Shown: piece after piece, positions 40,265 to 49,076 of the stretch
How positions within the stretch are numbered: the first letter of the stretch is position 1
Layout: the number at the start of each line of letters is the position of its first letter
Notes under the pieces: model-generated
Seen by the model: the letters and a program-made list of their open reading frames with translations, nothing else
Database searches by the model: none
What the model was told of the DNA's origin: nothing
Translations under genes and position numbers: made by a program
Assembly (NCBI GenBank): GCA_963773835.1
Contig: CAVZCQ010000006.1
Span: 1-64,000, forward strand
Source of the DNA: JOPF136 sp963773835
Lineage (GTDB): Bacteria > Acidobacteriota > Terriglobia > Acidiferrales > UBA7541
Length of the DNA stretch: 64,000 nt
Reading direction: 5' to 3'

Positions 40265-41559
40265 TGGATTACGTCCAGCAGGCGATACCACAGGCTGGCC
40301 AGCGGAAGAAACCACGGCCTGCCGTTGTACAACCCCAACGGCGCCGTGGGGAACGCCACCTTTGCAAACGGCAGCGCGATTTCGTCCCCGAGAATCGCGC
40401 CCGCCATCTTTGTTCCCAGATACGTTGCCATGGCCACTCCGTGTCCCGCATACCCCATGGCGAAATGCTGGCCCTCCAACTTTCCCGCGTGCGGCAAAAG
40501 GTCAAACGCGAAATCCAGCGTGCCACCCCACGCATATTCGACCGGCGTTGCGCTGAGCTGCGGATACACGCGCAGCATGTCGCGCCGCAGGATTTCCGCG
40601 CTGTGCCGAATCGTCCCTTCAGTCTCCGGAAAAAATGCGGCCCGCCCTCCAAACAGCATTCGCCCGTCCGGAGTCAGCCGGAAGTAGTGCAGGAAATACT
40701 TCGAGTCGAAAATCACGCGCCCCCGGGGGACGAGTTCGGCCGCCAGCGAGGCTGGCAGCGGCGCCGTGGTGATGATGTACGACCCGATGGGCACAATCCT
40801 TCGGCGCAGTGCCGGAGTCGCTGCTCCGGTGTACCCGCTGGTGGCCACGAGGACGTCGCGCGCGCGGAGCGTGCCTCGAACCGTCGTAACGCGAAATCCC
40901 GCTGCCGCGCCCTCCTGCGTCCGCTCGATGCTCTCCACACGGGAGCGCTCACAAATCAGGGCGCCCGCACGTTTCGCGGCGCCCGCCAATCCCGCCACGA
41001 AGCGCGCCGGGTTCAGTCCCGCGCTCCCCTCGTCCACAACCCCGCCGTAATAAATCGTCGAACCGATTTCACTGCTCAGAGCCTCCCTCGGCACCAGCCG
41101 CACGTGGCGCCCGAAATCCCGCGCAATTATCTCCGCCCATTCCTCAAAACGCCGGAAATGTTTTGGTTTCGACGCCACCTCGAGATGGCCGCAGCGGGAG
41201 AAATGGCAGTCGATCCGTTCCTCTTTCACGATTTGCTCGACACAATCGACCGACTCCATCGAAGCCCGGTACATCTCCGCGGTCAGTTCGCGCCCCAGCT
41301 TCGCGCGCAGCTCCACCACACCCAGCTTCATTCCCGTCAGAACCATGCCGCCATTTCGCGAACTGGCGCCCCAGCCTGCCGATTCCGCTTCCAGCACGAC
41401 CACACGTGCGCCGCGCCGGGCCAATTCCCGGGCCGCGGCGAGTCCCGTGTAACCAGCGCCGATCACGGCAACGTCCGCGCGGTCCGGTACCGGCGTGGCC
41501 GGCTCGTCCGGTTCGAGCTGCACCGTGTCCCACCAATACGATTTTTGCAGAAAGTTCAC
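40261..41559 (-). CDS. FAD-dependent amine/amino-acid oxidase (DAO family, PuuB-like)
   Basis: GTG at 41559 is proposed as start because the family begins near QKSYWWDTV; an ATG at 41676 would add 39 residues of random composition. The 432-residue product has the FAD fold DVAVIGAGYTGLAAARELAR with VVVLEAESAGWGASSRNGGM, IDCHFSRCGHLEVA, and the C-terminal YAWGGTLDFAFDLLPHAGKL and GYAGHGVAMATYLG. Relatives oxidise gamma-glutamylputrescine or secondary amines. It is the first gene of a four-gene minus-strand run with the transporter, acyltransferase and lpxD. Confidence 0.85.
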   Translation of the reverse strand: MNFLQKSYWWDTVQLEPDEPATPVPDRADVAVIGAGYTGLAAARELARRGARVVVLEAESAGWGASSRNGGMVLTGMKLGVVELRAKLGRELTAEMYRASMESVDCVEQIVKEERIDCHFSRCGHLEVASKPKHFRRFEEWAEIIARDFGRHVRLVPREALSSEIGSTIYYGGVVDEGSAGLNPARFVAGLAGAAKRAGALICERSRVESIERTQEGAAAGFRVTTVRGTLRARDVLVATSGYTGAATPALRRRIVPIGSYIITTAPLPASLAAELVPRGRVIFDSKYFLHYFRLTPDGRMLFGGRAAFFPETEGTIRHSAEILRRDMLRVYPQLSATPVEYAWGGTLDFAFDLLPHAGKLEGQHFAMGYAGHGVAMATYLGTKMAGAILGDEIALPFAKVAFPTAPLGLYNGRPWFLPLASLWYRLLDVIQ

Positions 41560-41757
41560 CGCCGTCCAGCCATCGCACCCATCCCCTGAAAACGCCGCCG
41601 ATGGTATCACTGCGCGGTTGCGCCGCTTCCCGAAGGTTCGGGATCGGGATCTGGCCGCGCTCCGCGGAGATGCCATCCAATGGTCGGACTCCGCATCCGC
41701 GGCTTTCCGTGACCGGCGGGTCTGGTCTCGGAAGACCTCTGATAGACTCGGTCCGCT

Positions 41758-43365
41758 TTGCAGATCCCCTCCACACTTCGCGCCACGCTAATCACCGCCG
41801 TGTTTGTGCTGGTCGTCTTCCACTGCTTCTTCACGGGCCTCGCCACGGCCGGTTTCGTCGGTCCCGACGAACCGCGCTACGCCTCCATCGCCCGCGAAAT
41901 GGCGCGCAGCGGCGATTGGGTGACGCCGCGGCTGAACGGTGCACCGTGGTTTGAAAAGCCGCCGCTCTATTACTGGTCGGCAGCCATCGGTTTCCGTTTG
42001 TTCAGGGCTCCCGAAATTGCCGCGCGCGCGCCCTCGGGCGTTTTCGCGCTTTGTGCTGTGCTGGGAATGTTGCTGGTGGCCCGGCGATTTTATGGAGCCC
42101 CCACTGCGCTCGCCGTTGGGTGGATGCTGCCCGCGACGGTGGCCATGACGGGGTTCGCTCGCGCCGCGGCCACCGACATGCCGTTCGCCGCCTGCCTTAC
42201 ACTGGCCATGGTCGCTGCAGGATTCCTCCTGCTCGACGAGCACCCGGGCCACGAACGCTCCGTAGCTGCCGCATTCGGCGCGGCGCTCGGCCTCGCCGCG
42301 CTGGCGAAAGGGCCGGCAGCAATCCTGCTGGCAGGCGGCAGCGCTGCGCTCTGGGCCGTCGCTTCAGGAAACTACCGCCGGGTGTGGCGACTCTGCCATC
42401 CCCTCGCTGTCCTTCTCTTCTCTGCTGTGGCGCTGCCCTGGTACGCTCTGTGTGCCGCGCGCAATCCCGCCTTCCTGCGCATCTTCCTGATGGAGCACAA
42501 CGTCGAGCGCTTCCTGACCAATCGGTACCAGCACCAGCAGCCTTTCTGGTTCTTTCTTCCGATCCTGCTGATTGCCGTGTTTCCGTGGACGCTCCTGCTC
42601 GTCCCGGCACTCGCCGACGGCTGGCGCGCACTGCGCGGTGCAGACTGGCGCAGCTCTCCGAGCGTCTTCTTCGCCGCCTGGGTGATATTTCCTTTCGCTT
42701 TCTTCAGCGCCTCACAGTCGAAATTGCCCGGCTACATTCTGCCGGCCGTTCTTGCGCTCGTGCTGCTGCTGGCCCGCGCACTCATCTCCGAACGAGACGC
42801 CGCCACGCCCGCTTCACGTACTCGCCTGCTCTGGGTTTCGATCGCCCTGATGGCCGCGGGAGGCGCGCCGTTTCTCCGCCAGGTCTACACGCCGCGCGGG
42901 CAGAGTTTCCGTGCGCTTCTCGATACGCCAGGTCTGAATCCGCCGCTTGCATTGCTCGGGATTTGTCTGCTCCTCGCGGCGTTGCTCGTTACGGCTGCGA
43001 ACTGGATGCGCCGAGCAGGAGTGGGAGTGGGAATCGCCGCCTTACTGTTTTCCATTGCTGTGGGAATTGCGGCGAACCACGCGCTTCCGCTGCTGGACTC
43101 GCAGATTTCTCCTCGCAAAATCGCTTTCGCGGCGCGCGATGGAGCGGCGGGGGCGCCCATTGCCGTCTATGAGCTGCCGCGCGCCTGGCAATACGGCGTC
43201 GAGTTCTATCTGGACCACGCGCTTCCGGAGTTCACCCCAACGATGCCGCGTCCCGTCTGGGCGCTCACGAGCCGGCATGGTGTTGATGAATTGCAGCGCC
43301 TGGGCGTGCAGGTCGCTCCGACGAAAGTGTTCACCGACAGGGCGATCCTCGTGCGCATCGAATGA
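41758..43365 (+). CDS. ArnT-like membrane glycosyltransferase (GT39/PMT_2)
   Basis: The 535-residue protein has about 12 membrane helices and the ArnT/PMT hallmark VGPDEPRYASIAREMARSGD near residue 33, plus ARAAATDMPFAACLTLAMVA, AALAKGPAAILLAGGSAALW and FFSASQSKLPGYILPAVLAL. Such enzymes move a sugar from a polyprenyl-phosphate to lipid A or protein in the periplasm. The start is a TTG at 41758, with no strong ribosome binding site; GTG at about 41800 is an alternative. The C-terminal soluble part (VYELPRAWQYGVEFYLDHAL) is of the usual kind. It is divergent from the oxidase gene. Confidence 0.88.
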   Translation: MQIPSTLRATLITAVFVLVVFHCFFTGLATAGFVGPDEPRYASIAREMARSGDWVTPRLNGAPWFEKPPLYYWSAAIGFRLFRAPEIAARAPSGVFALCAVLGMLLVARRFYGAPTALAVGWMLPATVAMTGFARAAATDMPFAACLTLAMVAAGFLLLDEHPGHERSVAAAFGAALGLAALAKGPAAILLAGGSAALWAVASGNYRRVWRLCHPLAVLLFSAVALPWYALCAARNPAFLRIFLMEHNVERFLTNRYQHQQPFWFFLPILLIAVFPWTLLLVPALADGWRALRGADWRSSPSVFFAAWVIFPFAFFSASQSKLPGYILPAVLALVLLLARALISERDAATPASRTRLLWVSIALMAAGGAPFLRQVYTPRGQSFRALLDTPGLNPPLALLGICLLLAALLVTAANWMRRAGVGVGIAALLFSIAVGIAANHALPLLDSQISPRKIAFAARDGAAGAPIAVYELPRAWQYGVEFYLDHALPEFTPTMPRPVWALTSRHGVDELQRLGVQVAPTKVFTDRAILVRIE

Positions 43366-43395
43366 GCTGTGCTCGGCTGAAGGATCCTCCGTGCC

Positions 43396-44334
43396 TTACC
43401 GCCCTCTGGAAGGAACCGGGGGCAGCGTGCGCAGGAAGAAACTGAGAACGGTATTGTCGTAGGTGCGTTTCTCGTCGTTCGTCATGACCAGATAGCTGGC
43501 CTGAGGCATCACCCACTGTTCCCGGGGCTCGGGCGCGGCACTCATCAATTGCAGCGTGGATTGCGCCAAGAGCGGGCTTTCCCGCAGGGCAATGAACAGC
43601 TTCGGTATTCTCCCCAGCGCATTGAGCCGCGTGCGGAGCGGCGGCTGTCCCCGGTAGGGCAGTTCCGCCAGCCGGAATCCCAATCGCGCCATCCACCCGA
43701 TTACCGGCATCTGCCCGTAGCCTTCGCGGTCCAACTCGATGGTGAAAAACTCCAGCGGGTCGTTGTACACCGAGTCGACCACGAGCGAAGCGATGCGACG
43801 GTCCGCGGCAGCGGCGGCGAGGGCGGCGTAGCCTCCCATATTCGCTCCCCACACTCCCATCCGGTTCCGGTCCACGTCGTTGCGCTGCGCCATCACGGCG
43901 ATAACGGTCAAAACCTCCGTGGCTTCCCGGGGGCCCAGAGTGGTGGATCCCGGCGATTTCCCGTGGCTGGAGAAATCGAAGACGAACACGTTGTACTGAT
44001 TTTCTTCGAGCGTCGTGGCCAGTGTCAGCTCGTCGCCGCGCTGCCATTTGTATCCATGGCACAGGATCACCACCGGAGCGCCCCGCAGTCCGGGGAAGAA
44101 CCAGCCGTCGCGAATTCCTTCCCCTGGCAGCGTGTACTGCACGGCCGTCACATGGCCCGGCAGATCCTCCATGGTCAGAGAGGTTCGAGTGCTGACGGGG
44201 TGGAGCATGCGGTAGTCGATGTACCCCGCGATGGCCGCGCAGACCAGGGCGACCAGCAGCACCATCAACAACAGGAGCGTGAGAGCGCTTCGTGTCGACG
44301 AGGAGGGGTCGCGCAGCTCTTCGAGAATGTCCAT
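43396..44334 (-). CDS. Membrane-anchored alpha/beta hydrolase-fold protein with Asn at the nucleophile
   Basis: The 312-residue protein has an N-terminal membrane helix (SALTLLLLMVLLVALVCAAI) and an alpha/beta hydrolase fold: VVILCHGYKWQRGD (oxyanion region), FVFDFSSHGKSPGS and the elbow GVWGANMGGYAALAA. The elbow usually reads GxSxGG; here the nucleophile position is Asn, codon AAT on the minus strand. A catalytic Asp may be in VDSVYNDP. The C-terminal His region is not clear (NDEKRTYDNTVLSFFL). It may be an inactive hydrolase used for binding, or use other chemistry. It is convergent with the glycosyltransferase. Confidence 0.75.
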   Translation of the reverse strand: MDILEELRDPSSSTRSALTLLLLMVLLVALVCAAIAGYIDYRMLHPVSTRTSLTMEDLPGHVTAVQYTLPGEGIRDGWFFPGLRGAPVVILCHGYKWQRGDELTLATTLEENQYNVFVFDFSSHGKSPGSTTLGPREATEVLTVIAVMAQRNDVDRNRMGVWGANMGGYAALAAAAADRRIASLVVDSVYNDPLEFFTIELDREGYGQMPVIGWMARLGFRLAELPYRGQPPLRTRLNALGRIPKLFIALRESPLLAQSTLQLMSAAPEPREQWVMPQASYLVMTNDEKRTYDNTVLSFFLRTLPPVPSRGR

Positions 44335-44548
44335 TAGCTCGGAAAATAGCCGTTCATGAGGCTACAAGTCCACTTGCAAAACGGCGCATGTTAACACACT
44401 CGCTCGCAGGCCCAATCAGTTCGTCCCTGCGCCCGCGCCCGCCCCGGGGAGGACGCCCTCCCGCCCGCAACGCGAAACCCGCTTTCCGGCCCCACCGGTT
44501 GGAGAGGCAACACCGGGCCGCTATAATCATCCTGCCGGCTCTCTTCCC

Positions 44549-45499
44549 ATGGAAATTGTCCCGCTCAGGCAGGCCACGCCGCGCCAGCTCGATCCCCTCT
44601 TCGAAGAGGAGGCGGAGCGCTGGCTGGAAGATTTCCGGTGGGACTACCGCCCGTCGCTTGCCCTGATCCGCCGGTTCGTCGAAACCCGCTCGCTGGAAGG
44701 CTGCGCCGCCATGCACGACGACCGCGCCGCGGGCTACGGCTTTTACGTCTTCGAAGAGGAAAAGGCTTTGCTCGGCGGACTGTATATCGCCCGGCGAGCG
44801 GCCGATGCCGGCCTGCCGGAACGGCTGCTGGCCGCCCTGCTGCTGAACCTGCGCTCGCGCGCGGATATCGGCCGTATTGAAGCGCAGCTCATCCCCTTCG
44901 GCCATTCGCTCGACCCGGCGCTGGAGCGGCATCGCTTCCGCCTCCACAAACGTCAATTCATGTACCTGGATCTGACCGGAGCGCGCCGCCCCGCCCCGCC
45001 TGGCGCGCCCGCGCCGCCCCGCATCGAGCGCTGGACCGACCGTTGCTTCGAGTCCTGCGCCCGGCTGATCGAACGGGCCTACTCCCGCCACGTGGACAGT
45101 GAGATCAACGAGCAATACCGGAGCGAAGCCGGCGCCTCGCGATTCCTCCGCAACGTGGTGCTGCTTCCCGGCTGCGGCCAGTTCTTGCCGGAAGCCTCGC
45201 TGGTGATCCCCGGCAATGGCCGAAGCGACTTGCAGGGCGTGGTGCTGACCTCCGTGGTGGCGCCGCGGGTGGCGCACGTCACTCAGATCTGCCTCCTCCC
45301 CACGCTGCAAGGCAAAGGGTGGGGCCGCGCGCTGCTGGGGGCCTCGATCGACGTGCTGCGCGCCCGGCAGTTCCAGGGACTGTCGCTCACGGTGACCTCC
45401 GCCAATGCCCCCGCAGTTCACCTCTACGAATCCGAGGGCTTCCGAGTGCTGCGCACGTTTTCCGCCGCGGTGTGGGACGCGAAACGCCTCACGGTCTAA
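44549..45499 (+). CDS. GNAT-family acetyltransferase, probably two-domain
   Basis: The 316-residue protein has a C-terminal GNAT domain with the acetyl-CoA motif VTQICLLPTLQGKGWGRALL near residue 245 and the final LTVTSANAPAVHLYESEGFR. The first half (EAERWLEDFRWDYRPSLALI, GYGFYVFEEEKALLGGLYIA) looks like a second, degenerate GNAT repeat. The acceptor is unknown. It is divergent from the hydrolase gene, with 214 bases between them. Confidence 0.83.
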   Translation: MEIVPLRQATPRQLDPLFEEEAERWLEDFRWDYRPSLALIRRFVETRSLEGCAAMHDDRAAGYGFYVFEEEKALLGGLYIARRAADAGLPERLLAALLLNLRSRADIGRIEAQLIPFGHSLDPALERHRFRLHKRQFMYLDLTGARRPAPPGAPAPPRIERWTDRCFESCARLIERAYSRHVDSEINEQYRSEAGASRFLRNVVLLPGCGQFLPEASLVIPGNGRSDLQGVVLTSVVAPRVAHVTQICLLPTLQGKGWGRALLGASIDVLRARQFQGLSLTVTSANAPAVHLYESEGFRVLRTFSAAVWDAKRLTV

Positions 45500-45579
45500 T
45501 CCGCCGCCAGCGCGCCGCACTTGCAGGGTTTCGACCTGCCGGTTTGCACGCAGGATATCGTACTTCGAGTTTCGGTTTT

Positions 45580-46044
45580 CTATTTCTGTGCGCGCTCCTT
45601 CAGCAGTCCTTTCAATTCACTGAAGAACTCTTTGACGTCCTTGAAATCGAGGTACACGGAAGCAAACCGGACGTAGGCCACCTTATCCAGCTTCTTCAGG
45701 CGGCTCATGAGCATCTCGCCGATCTCCGTGGAAGCACGTTCGCGGTCCGGCGAATCGTGGACGAATGCTTCCACTTCCTCAACGAGCGCCTCGATCTTGG
45801 GGATGGGGATGGGGCGCTTCTCGCACGCTTTCAGCAGGCCCTGAAGCAGTTTCTGGCGGTCGAAGCGTTCGCGGCGTCCGTCTTTCTTGATAATCATGTA
45901 GGGGATTTCGTCGATGCGCTCGTAGGTGGTGAACCGCCGTTTGCACTTCAGGCATTCGCGCCGCCGCCGGATCAGGTCCCCCGAAGTGGCCTCGCGCGAA
46001 TCCACCACTTTGTCCTCTTTGTGCGAGCAGAACGGGCATTTCAC
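45580..46044 (-). CDS. nrdR: Transcriptional repressor of ribonucleotide reductase NrdR
   Basis: GTG at 46044 overlaps the stop codon of the upstream membrane protein (GTGA) and begins the standard N-terminus VKCPFCSHKEDKVVDSRE. The 154-residue protein has the zinc ribbon (CPFC, CLKC), RRRRECLKCKRRFTTYERID, and the ATP-cone (MIIKKDGRRERFDRQKLLQG, FVHDSPDRERASTEIGEMLM, YVRFASVYLDFKDVKEF). It represses nrd genes when dATP is high. The extended open frame upstream is a shadow of the membrane protein gene. Confidence 0.95.
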   Translation of the reverse strand: MKCPFCSHKEDKVVDSREATSGDLIRRRRECLKCKRRFTTYERIDEIPYMIIKKDGRRERFDRQKLLQGLLKACEKRPIPIPKIEALVEEVEAFVHDSPDRERASTEIGEMLMSRLKKLDKVAYVRFASVYLDFKDVKEFFSELKGLLKERAQK

Positions 46045-47159
46045 GGTTGTATCCCTTTCGAGGGAGCGGTGGCGGGCGCGCCCGGCGCGCGCGCCTGGCG
46101 CTCCGCAGCGATGCGGCGAAGCTCCCCGAACGTCATTCCCTCGCGCAGCAGCAACGGGATTCCCACCAGTGAGCAGCTCGCAAAGGTGACCAGCCACAAA
46201 GTGACCGCCGCGGCCATGGCCGGCTCCCGCGCCACGCCCAGAAACAGCGTCATGGCCAGGAAAGTTCCCACCCACGAGCCGCCGCCGATTCCCGGCAATT
46301 GCAGCGTAGAACCGAGCATCGTGCATGCCAGTGTGAGCACGGCGGCCCGCAATCCGAATGTCGCGAAACTCCCTCCAAAACTCCACGGCACCCAGCAATA
46401 AATCGACAGCACCAGAGCCCAGTGCGCAGCCGTCAGTGCGATGGCCGTGGCCAGATCCCCCCAGGTCTGCAGCGCCTGCAATCCTTCCACGAATCCCGCA
46501 AACAGTCCCGCCGCGCTACGCCGCCAGCCCGCGGCCTCGCGCCAGCGCACTGCCACGCGGGCCAACGCTCCGCCATTCGTCGCGTGGAGATAAATCAGGA
46601 AGACAACGGCGGCAACGAGCCCGGCAAACAGCAGGAATCCGGACTTCTGGAGCAGGGGCAGAAATGACGAAACCGACGAGGATGGAGACTCGCTCTCCCG
46701 CTCGCGGAGGATGCCGGGCAGCAATACCAGGCTCCAGCCAGTCATGAAGATGGTCACCGCGATGTCCAGCACGCGTTCCACCACGTAAATCCCGAACATG
46801 GCGGACATGGGCAGATGTTCGCGCCGGCCAATCAGCAACGGACGGACCGGTTCGCCGGCACGTCCCAAGAGCACGATGGCCACAAAGCCCATCAGCGTGG
46901 CTTCGAAAACGCTCCACACTCCCGCAGGGCCCAGATTATGGGATAGACGCACCCAGCGAAGGCCGCGAATCCAGTAGCAGACGTAGATGGCGACAAGGGA
47001 AAGCAGCAGGAGATCCAGGCGGGCGCCGCGAAGCGCATCGCCCAGGCGGTCCCAACTGAACCCCGGTATCCGCACCCTGCCGCGTGCGGCGTAAAGCAGC
47101 GCGCCGATGATAACGAGAGCCAGCAGCAGGATGAGGATTTTTCGCGCGGGACGGTTCAT
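46041..47159 (-). CDS. YbhN/AglD-like membrane protein (UPF0104, flippase-like)
   Basis: The frame is open from 47222, but ATG at 47159 fits better as the first residues then read MNRPARKILILLLALVIIGA. About 372 residues form eight or so membrane helices. Family motifs include YWIRGLRWVRLSHNLGPAGV, FVAIVLLGRAGEPVRPLLIG and VVERVLDIAVTIF, and GIGGGSWVGTFLAMTLFLGV near the end. Relatives are the lysylphosphatidylglycerol synthase membrane domain and polyprenyl-related flippases; the substrate is unknown. It precedes nrdR with a 4-base overlap. Confidence 0.85.
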   Translation of the reverse strand: MNRPARKILILLLALVIIGALLYAARGRVRIPGFSWDRLGDALRGARLDLLLLSLVAIYVCYWIRGLRWVRLSHNLGPAGVWSVFEATLMGFVAIVLLGRAGEPVRPLLIGRREHLPMSAMFGIYVVERVLDIAVTIFMTGWSLVLLPGILRERESESPSSSVSSFLPLLQKSGFLLFAGLVAAVVFLIYLHATNGGALARVAVRWREAAGWRRSAAGLFAGFVEGLQALQTWGDLATAIALTAAHWALVLSIYCWVPWSFGGSFATFGLRAAVLTLACTMLGSTLQLPGIGGGSWVGTFLAMTLFLGVAREPAMAAAVTLWLVTFASCSLVGIPLLLREGMTFGELRRIAAERQARAPGAPATAPSKGIQP

Positions 47160-47449
47160 TCCTACTGACCGTAGCAACAGGCGCGATGTGGTGTCAAGGA
47201 ATGCGGTTGGTTGGAGGGTCATGGCGAGGAAGCAGGCTCTTGGCCGCAGAACATGGCGGAGAGCGCCTGGTGAGTACGTTTGTCGGCCCGAGTCCTGGGC
47301 TTGGCAGACTTGAGGATGGCGGAGAGGGCGGCCTGGATATCGGGAGAGGGGCTGCTATCGATTTGCTCACAGTGGACGCGCTTAATGGGTGGCGCGCCTA
47401 CGGCGCGAGAGACGAAGCGAAGAAAGACACGCTCCCGCCTACGCCAAGG

Positions 47450-47707
47450 CTTCGGCGGGCAGGCGGGATGACAGCGAGACAAGATGGAGACGTGCCTCAG
47501 GTCAGACCCCGTTCCGTAGCGTCGGGATCGGGGTCGGGACCTGAGCTACAGGGTCGGGGGGCGGGCAAGGTGGGCGTGCCCACCAACGCTCTCCGGAGCT
47601 TCGGCGGGCGGGCGGGATGACAGCGAGACAAGATGGAGACGTGCCTCAGGTCAGACCCCGTTCCGTAGCGTCGGGATCGGGGTCGGGACCTGAGCTACAG
47701 GGTCGGG
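47450..47707 (+). repeat. Two direct copies of a 109-bp repeat
   Basis: 47450-47558 and 47599-47707 are identical except for one base (GCAGGCGGG versus GCGGGCGGG), 149 bases apart. Each contains GGGATCGGGGTCGGGACCTG, which can fold. The near identity points to a recent duplication or gene-conversion-like maintenance. Confidence 0.9.
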
Positions 47708-47715
47708 AGCGGGCA

Positions 47716-47762
47716 GGCCAGCCAAAGAGAGGGCACGGCATGCCGTGCCCCTACGGGGACCG
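47716..47762 (+). repeat. 47-bp repeat with a perfect 20-bp palindrome (left copy)
   Basis: GGCCAGCCAAAGAGA leads into GGGCACGGCATGCCGTGCCC (47731-47750) and CTACGGGGACCG. An identical 47-base copy lies at 48372-48418, on the other side of the VOC gene, in the same orientation. Confidence 0.9.
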
Positions 47763-47931
47763 GAGGCAGAGCGGGGGGGCGCGGCCCCGGTCCGCCGGAT
47801 TGGTATCGGCGATAGCCGGAGCATCAGCAACCCGTGAGTCATTTCGCTGAAACTACTTGACCCTGAATGGCGGCGGCGCGATATCTGCTAGGGAGAGATT
47901 CTGCGCGAGCCAACAAAAGCAGGAGGGACTC

Positions 47932-48357
47932 ATGAGCATCGCAGTGCAGAAATCAAAGGTCCAGGCTCAACCCCTTATCGCTGTGCGGAATGTAAGAGCG
48001 AGCAGCCGCTGGTACGCGGAACTGCTCGGGGCGGACTCGCTCCCCGAGCATCGCCATCGTGACCTGTACGAGCGGATCTCCTTGTGCGGTCAGCTGATTC
48101 TTCAACTCCACGCCTGGGACGAAGAGAATCATCCAAACCTTGTCAACGCGAATGCCGCGCCTGCCGGGCACGGGGTCCTGCTTTGGTTCCAGGTGGACGA
48201 CTTTGACTCGGTGGTGGCGCGTGCGCGCGCATTGCGGAGCGAGATCATCGAAGAACCTCACGTCAACCCGAGGCCCCAACATAGAGAAATGTGGCTCCGC
48301 GACCTCGACGGTTATGTGGTGGTGATTGCGGGTCCAGATGGCGAGTGCAGTTCGTAA
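47932..48357 (+). CDS. VOC (glyoxalase/bleomycin-resistance fold) protein
   Basis: AGGAGGGACTC precedes ATG at 47932, a very good ribosome binding site. The 141-residue protein has the beta-alpha-beta-beta-beta pattern: PLIAVRNVRASSRWYAELLG, the middle LCGQLILQLHAWDEE, VLLWFQVDDFDSVVARARAL and EMWLRDLDGYVVVIAGPDG. Possible metal ligands are His (LQLHAW) and the Glu/Asp in REMWLRDLDG. The substrate is unknown. It is bracketed by two identical 47-base repeats, which suggests that the unit may have moved or been captured between them. Confidence 0.83.
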   Translation: MSIAVQKSKVQAQPLIAVRNVRASSRWYAELLGADSLPEHRHRDLYERISLCGQLILQLHAWDEENHPNLVNANAAPAGHGVLLWFQVDDFDSVVARARALRSEIIEEPHVNPRPQHREMWLRDLDGYVVVIAGPDGECSS

Positions 48358-48371
48358 CCTGTGCGCGGGCT

Positions 48372-48418
48372 GGCCAGCCAAAGAGAGGGCACGGCATGCC
48401 GTGCCCCTACGGGGACCG
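48372..48418 (+). repeat. 47-bp repeat with a perfect 20-bp palindrome (right copy)
   Basis: It is identical to 47716-47762, with the palindrome at 48387-48406. It starts 14 bases after the VOC stop codon and could also act as a hairpin at the end of that transcript. Confidence 0.9.
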
Positions 48419-48583
48419 CAGACAGGGCGGACCGGGTCGCGAAGAGTGTGAGGGGCCGCCGGGGCCGTCTGACCGCTGCTGCGGAGTCTGGATGCGAGCC
48501 AGCCGCGGATACCCGCGATTGCCGGGCGGACTGCAAGATTCGGGAAAAATCTCCTGAGGGTTTCTGCTTCTGGTTTTCGGCGT

Positions 48584-48811
48584 TCAGTCGGCCGGGGAAA
48601 AGATCCAGTTAAAGGGCAGAATCCGGCGGAGTTTGGTTTTGGACGCTTTTCCTTGCCAGCCGCAATGCGGATTAGAACAGGAAATCTGCTCGCCTCCGAA
48701 CAGTTCCATCGCTTCGACTTCTGAAAGCCAGGCCCTGGAGCACTTGCGTTGCAGACTGATATCGTGGCCGCCCTTGGGGCAAACGAAGATAAATCGGTAG
48801 GCTTTATTCAT
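48584..48811 (-). CDS. Small Cys-containing protein of unknown function
   Basis: The 75-residue product reads MNKAYRFIFVCPKGGHDISL, then RKCSRAW, ISCSNPHCGWQGKASKTKLR and RILPFNWIFSP. Cysteines in FVCPKGGH and CSNPHCGW could bind one zinc ion. I recall similar short proteins from Acidobacteria, without function. It starts at an ATG with TAATA-rich sequence upstream and stands alone. Confidence 0.6.
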   Translation of the reverse strand: MNKAYRFIFVCPKGGHDISLQRKCSRAWLSEVEAMELFGGEQISCSNPHCGWQGKASKTKLRRILPFNWIFSPAD

Positions 48812-49076
48812 ACATTATTGTAACACGACCGGCTGAATCGGCCCACAGAGTGTGCCAGGTGGCGCGAGGCAGGCACCCTCCAAATGGGGGGCGGGCCCCC
48901 AGCACGCGGCGAGCAGGCTGCCGGAGGGATCTTGGCGCGAGGTAAGGCTCCTGCCTTGCTGCACTACACCAACCGGACTAAGATGCGAGGCAGTGGCGAG
49001 GGAACATTTCAGGCGGCGATTACGTTTTGATGAATGAGGGCCGGAGCGGCACGCCGACGACGAGGCAGATGGTCAC

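Larger units (their letters stand above)
47160..47931. other. Repeat-rich non-coding region
   Basis: No convincing gene; plus-strand frames here encode the same peptide twice only because of the 109-base repeat. The region holds that repeat, one 47-base palindromic repeat and, at its right end, the ribosome binding site of the VOC gene. It is a local accumulation of repeats between core genes. Confidence 0.6.

Noticed and set aside
47186..47850. Plus-strand frames that repeat the peptide MTARQDGDVPQVRPRSVASG
   Set aside because: The peptide repeat follows from the 109-base DNA repeat; no start signals or family resemblance.
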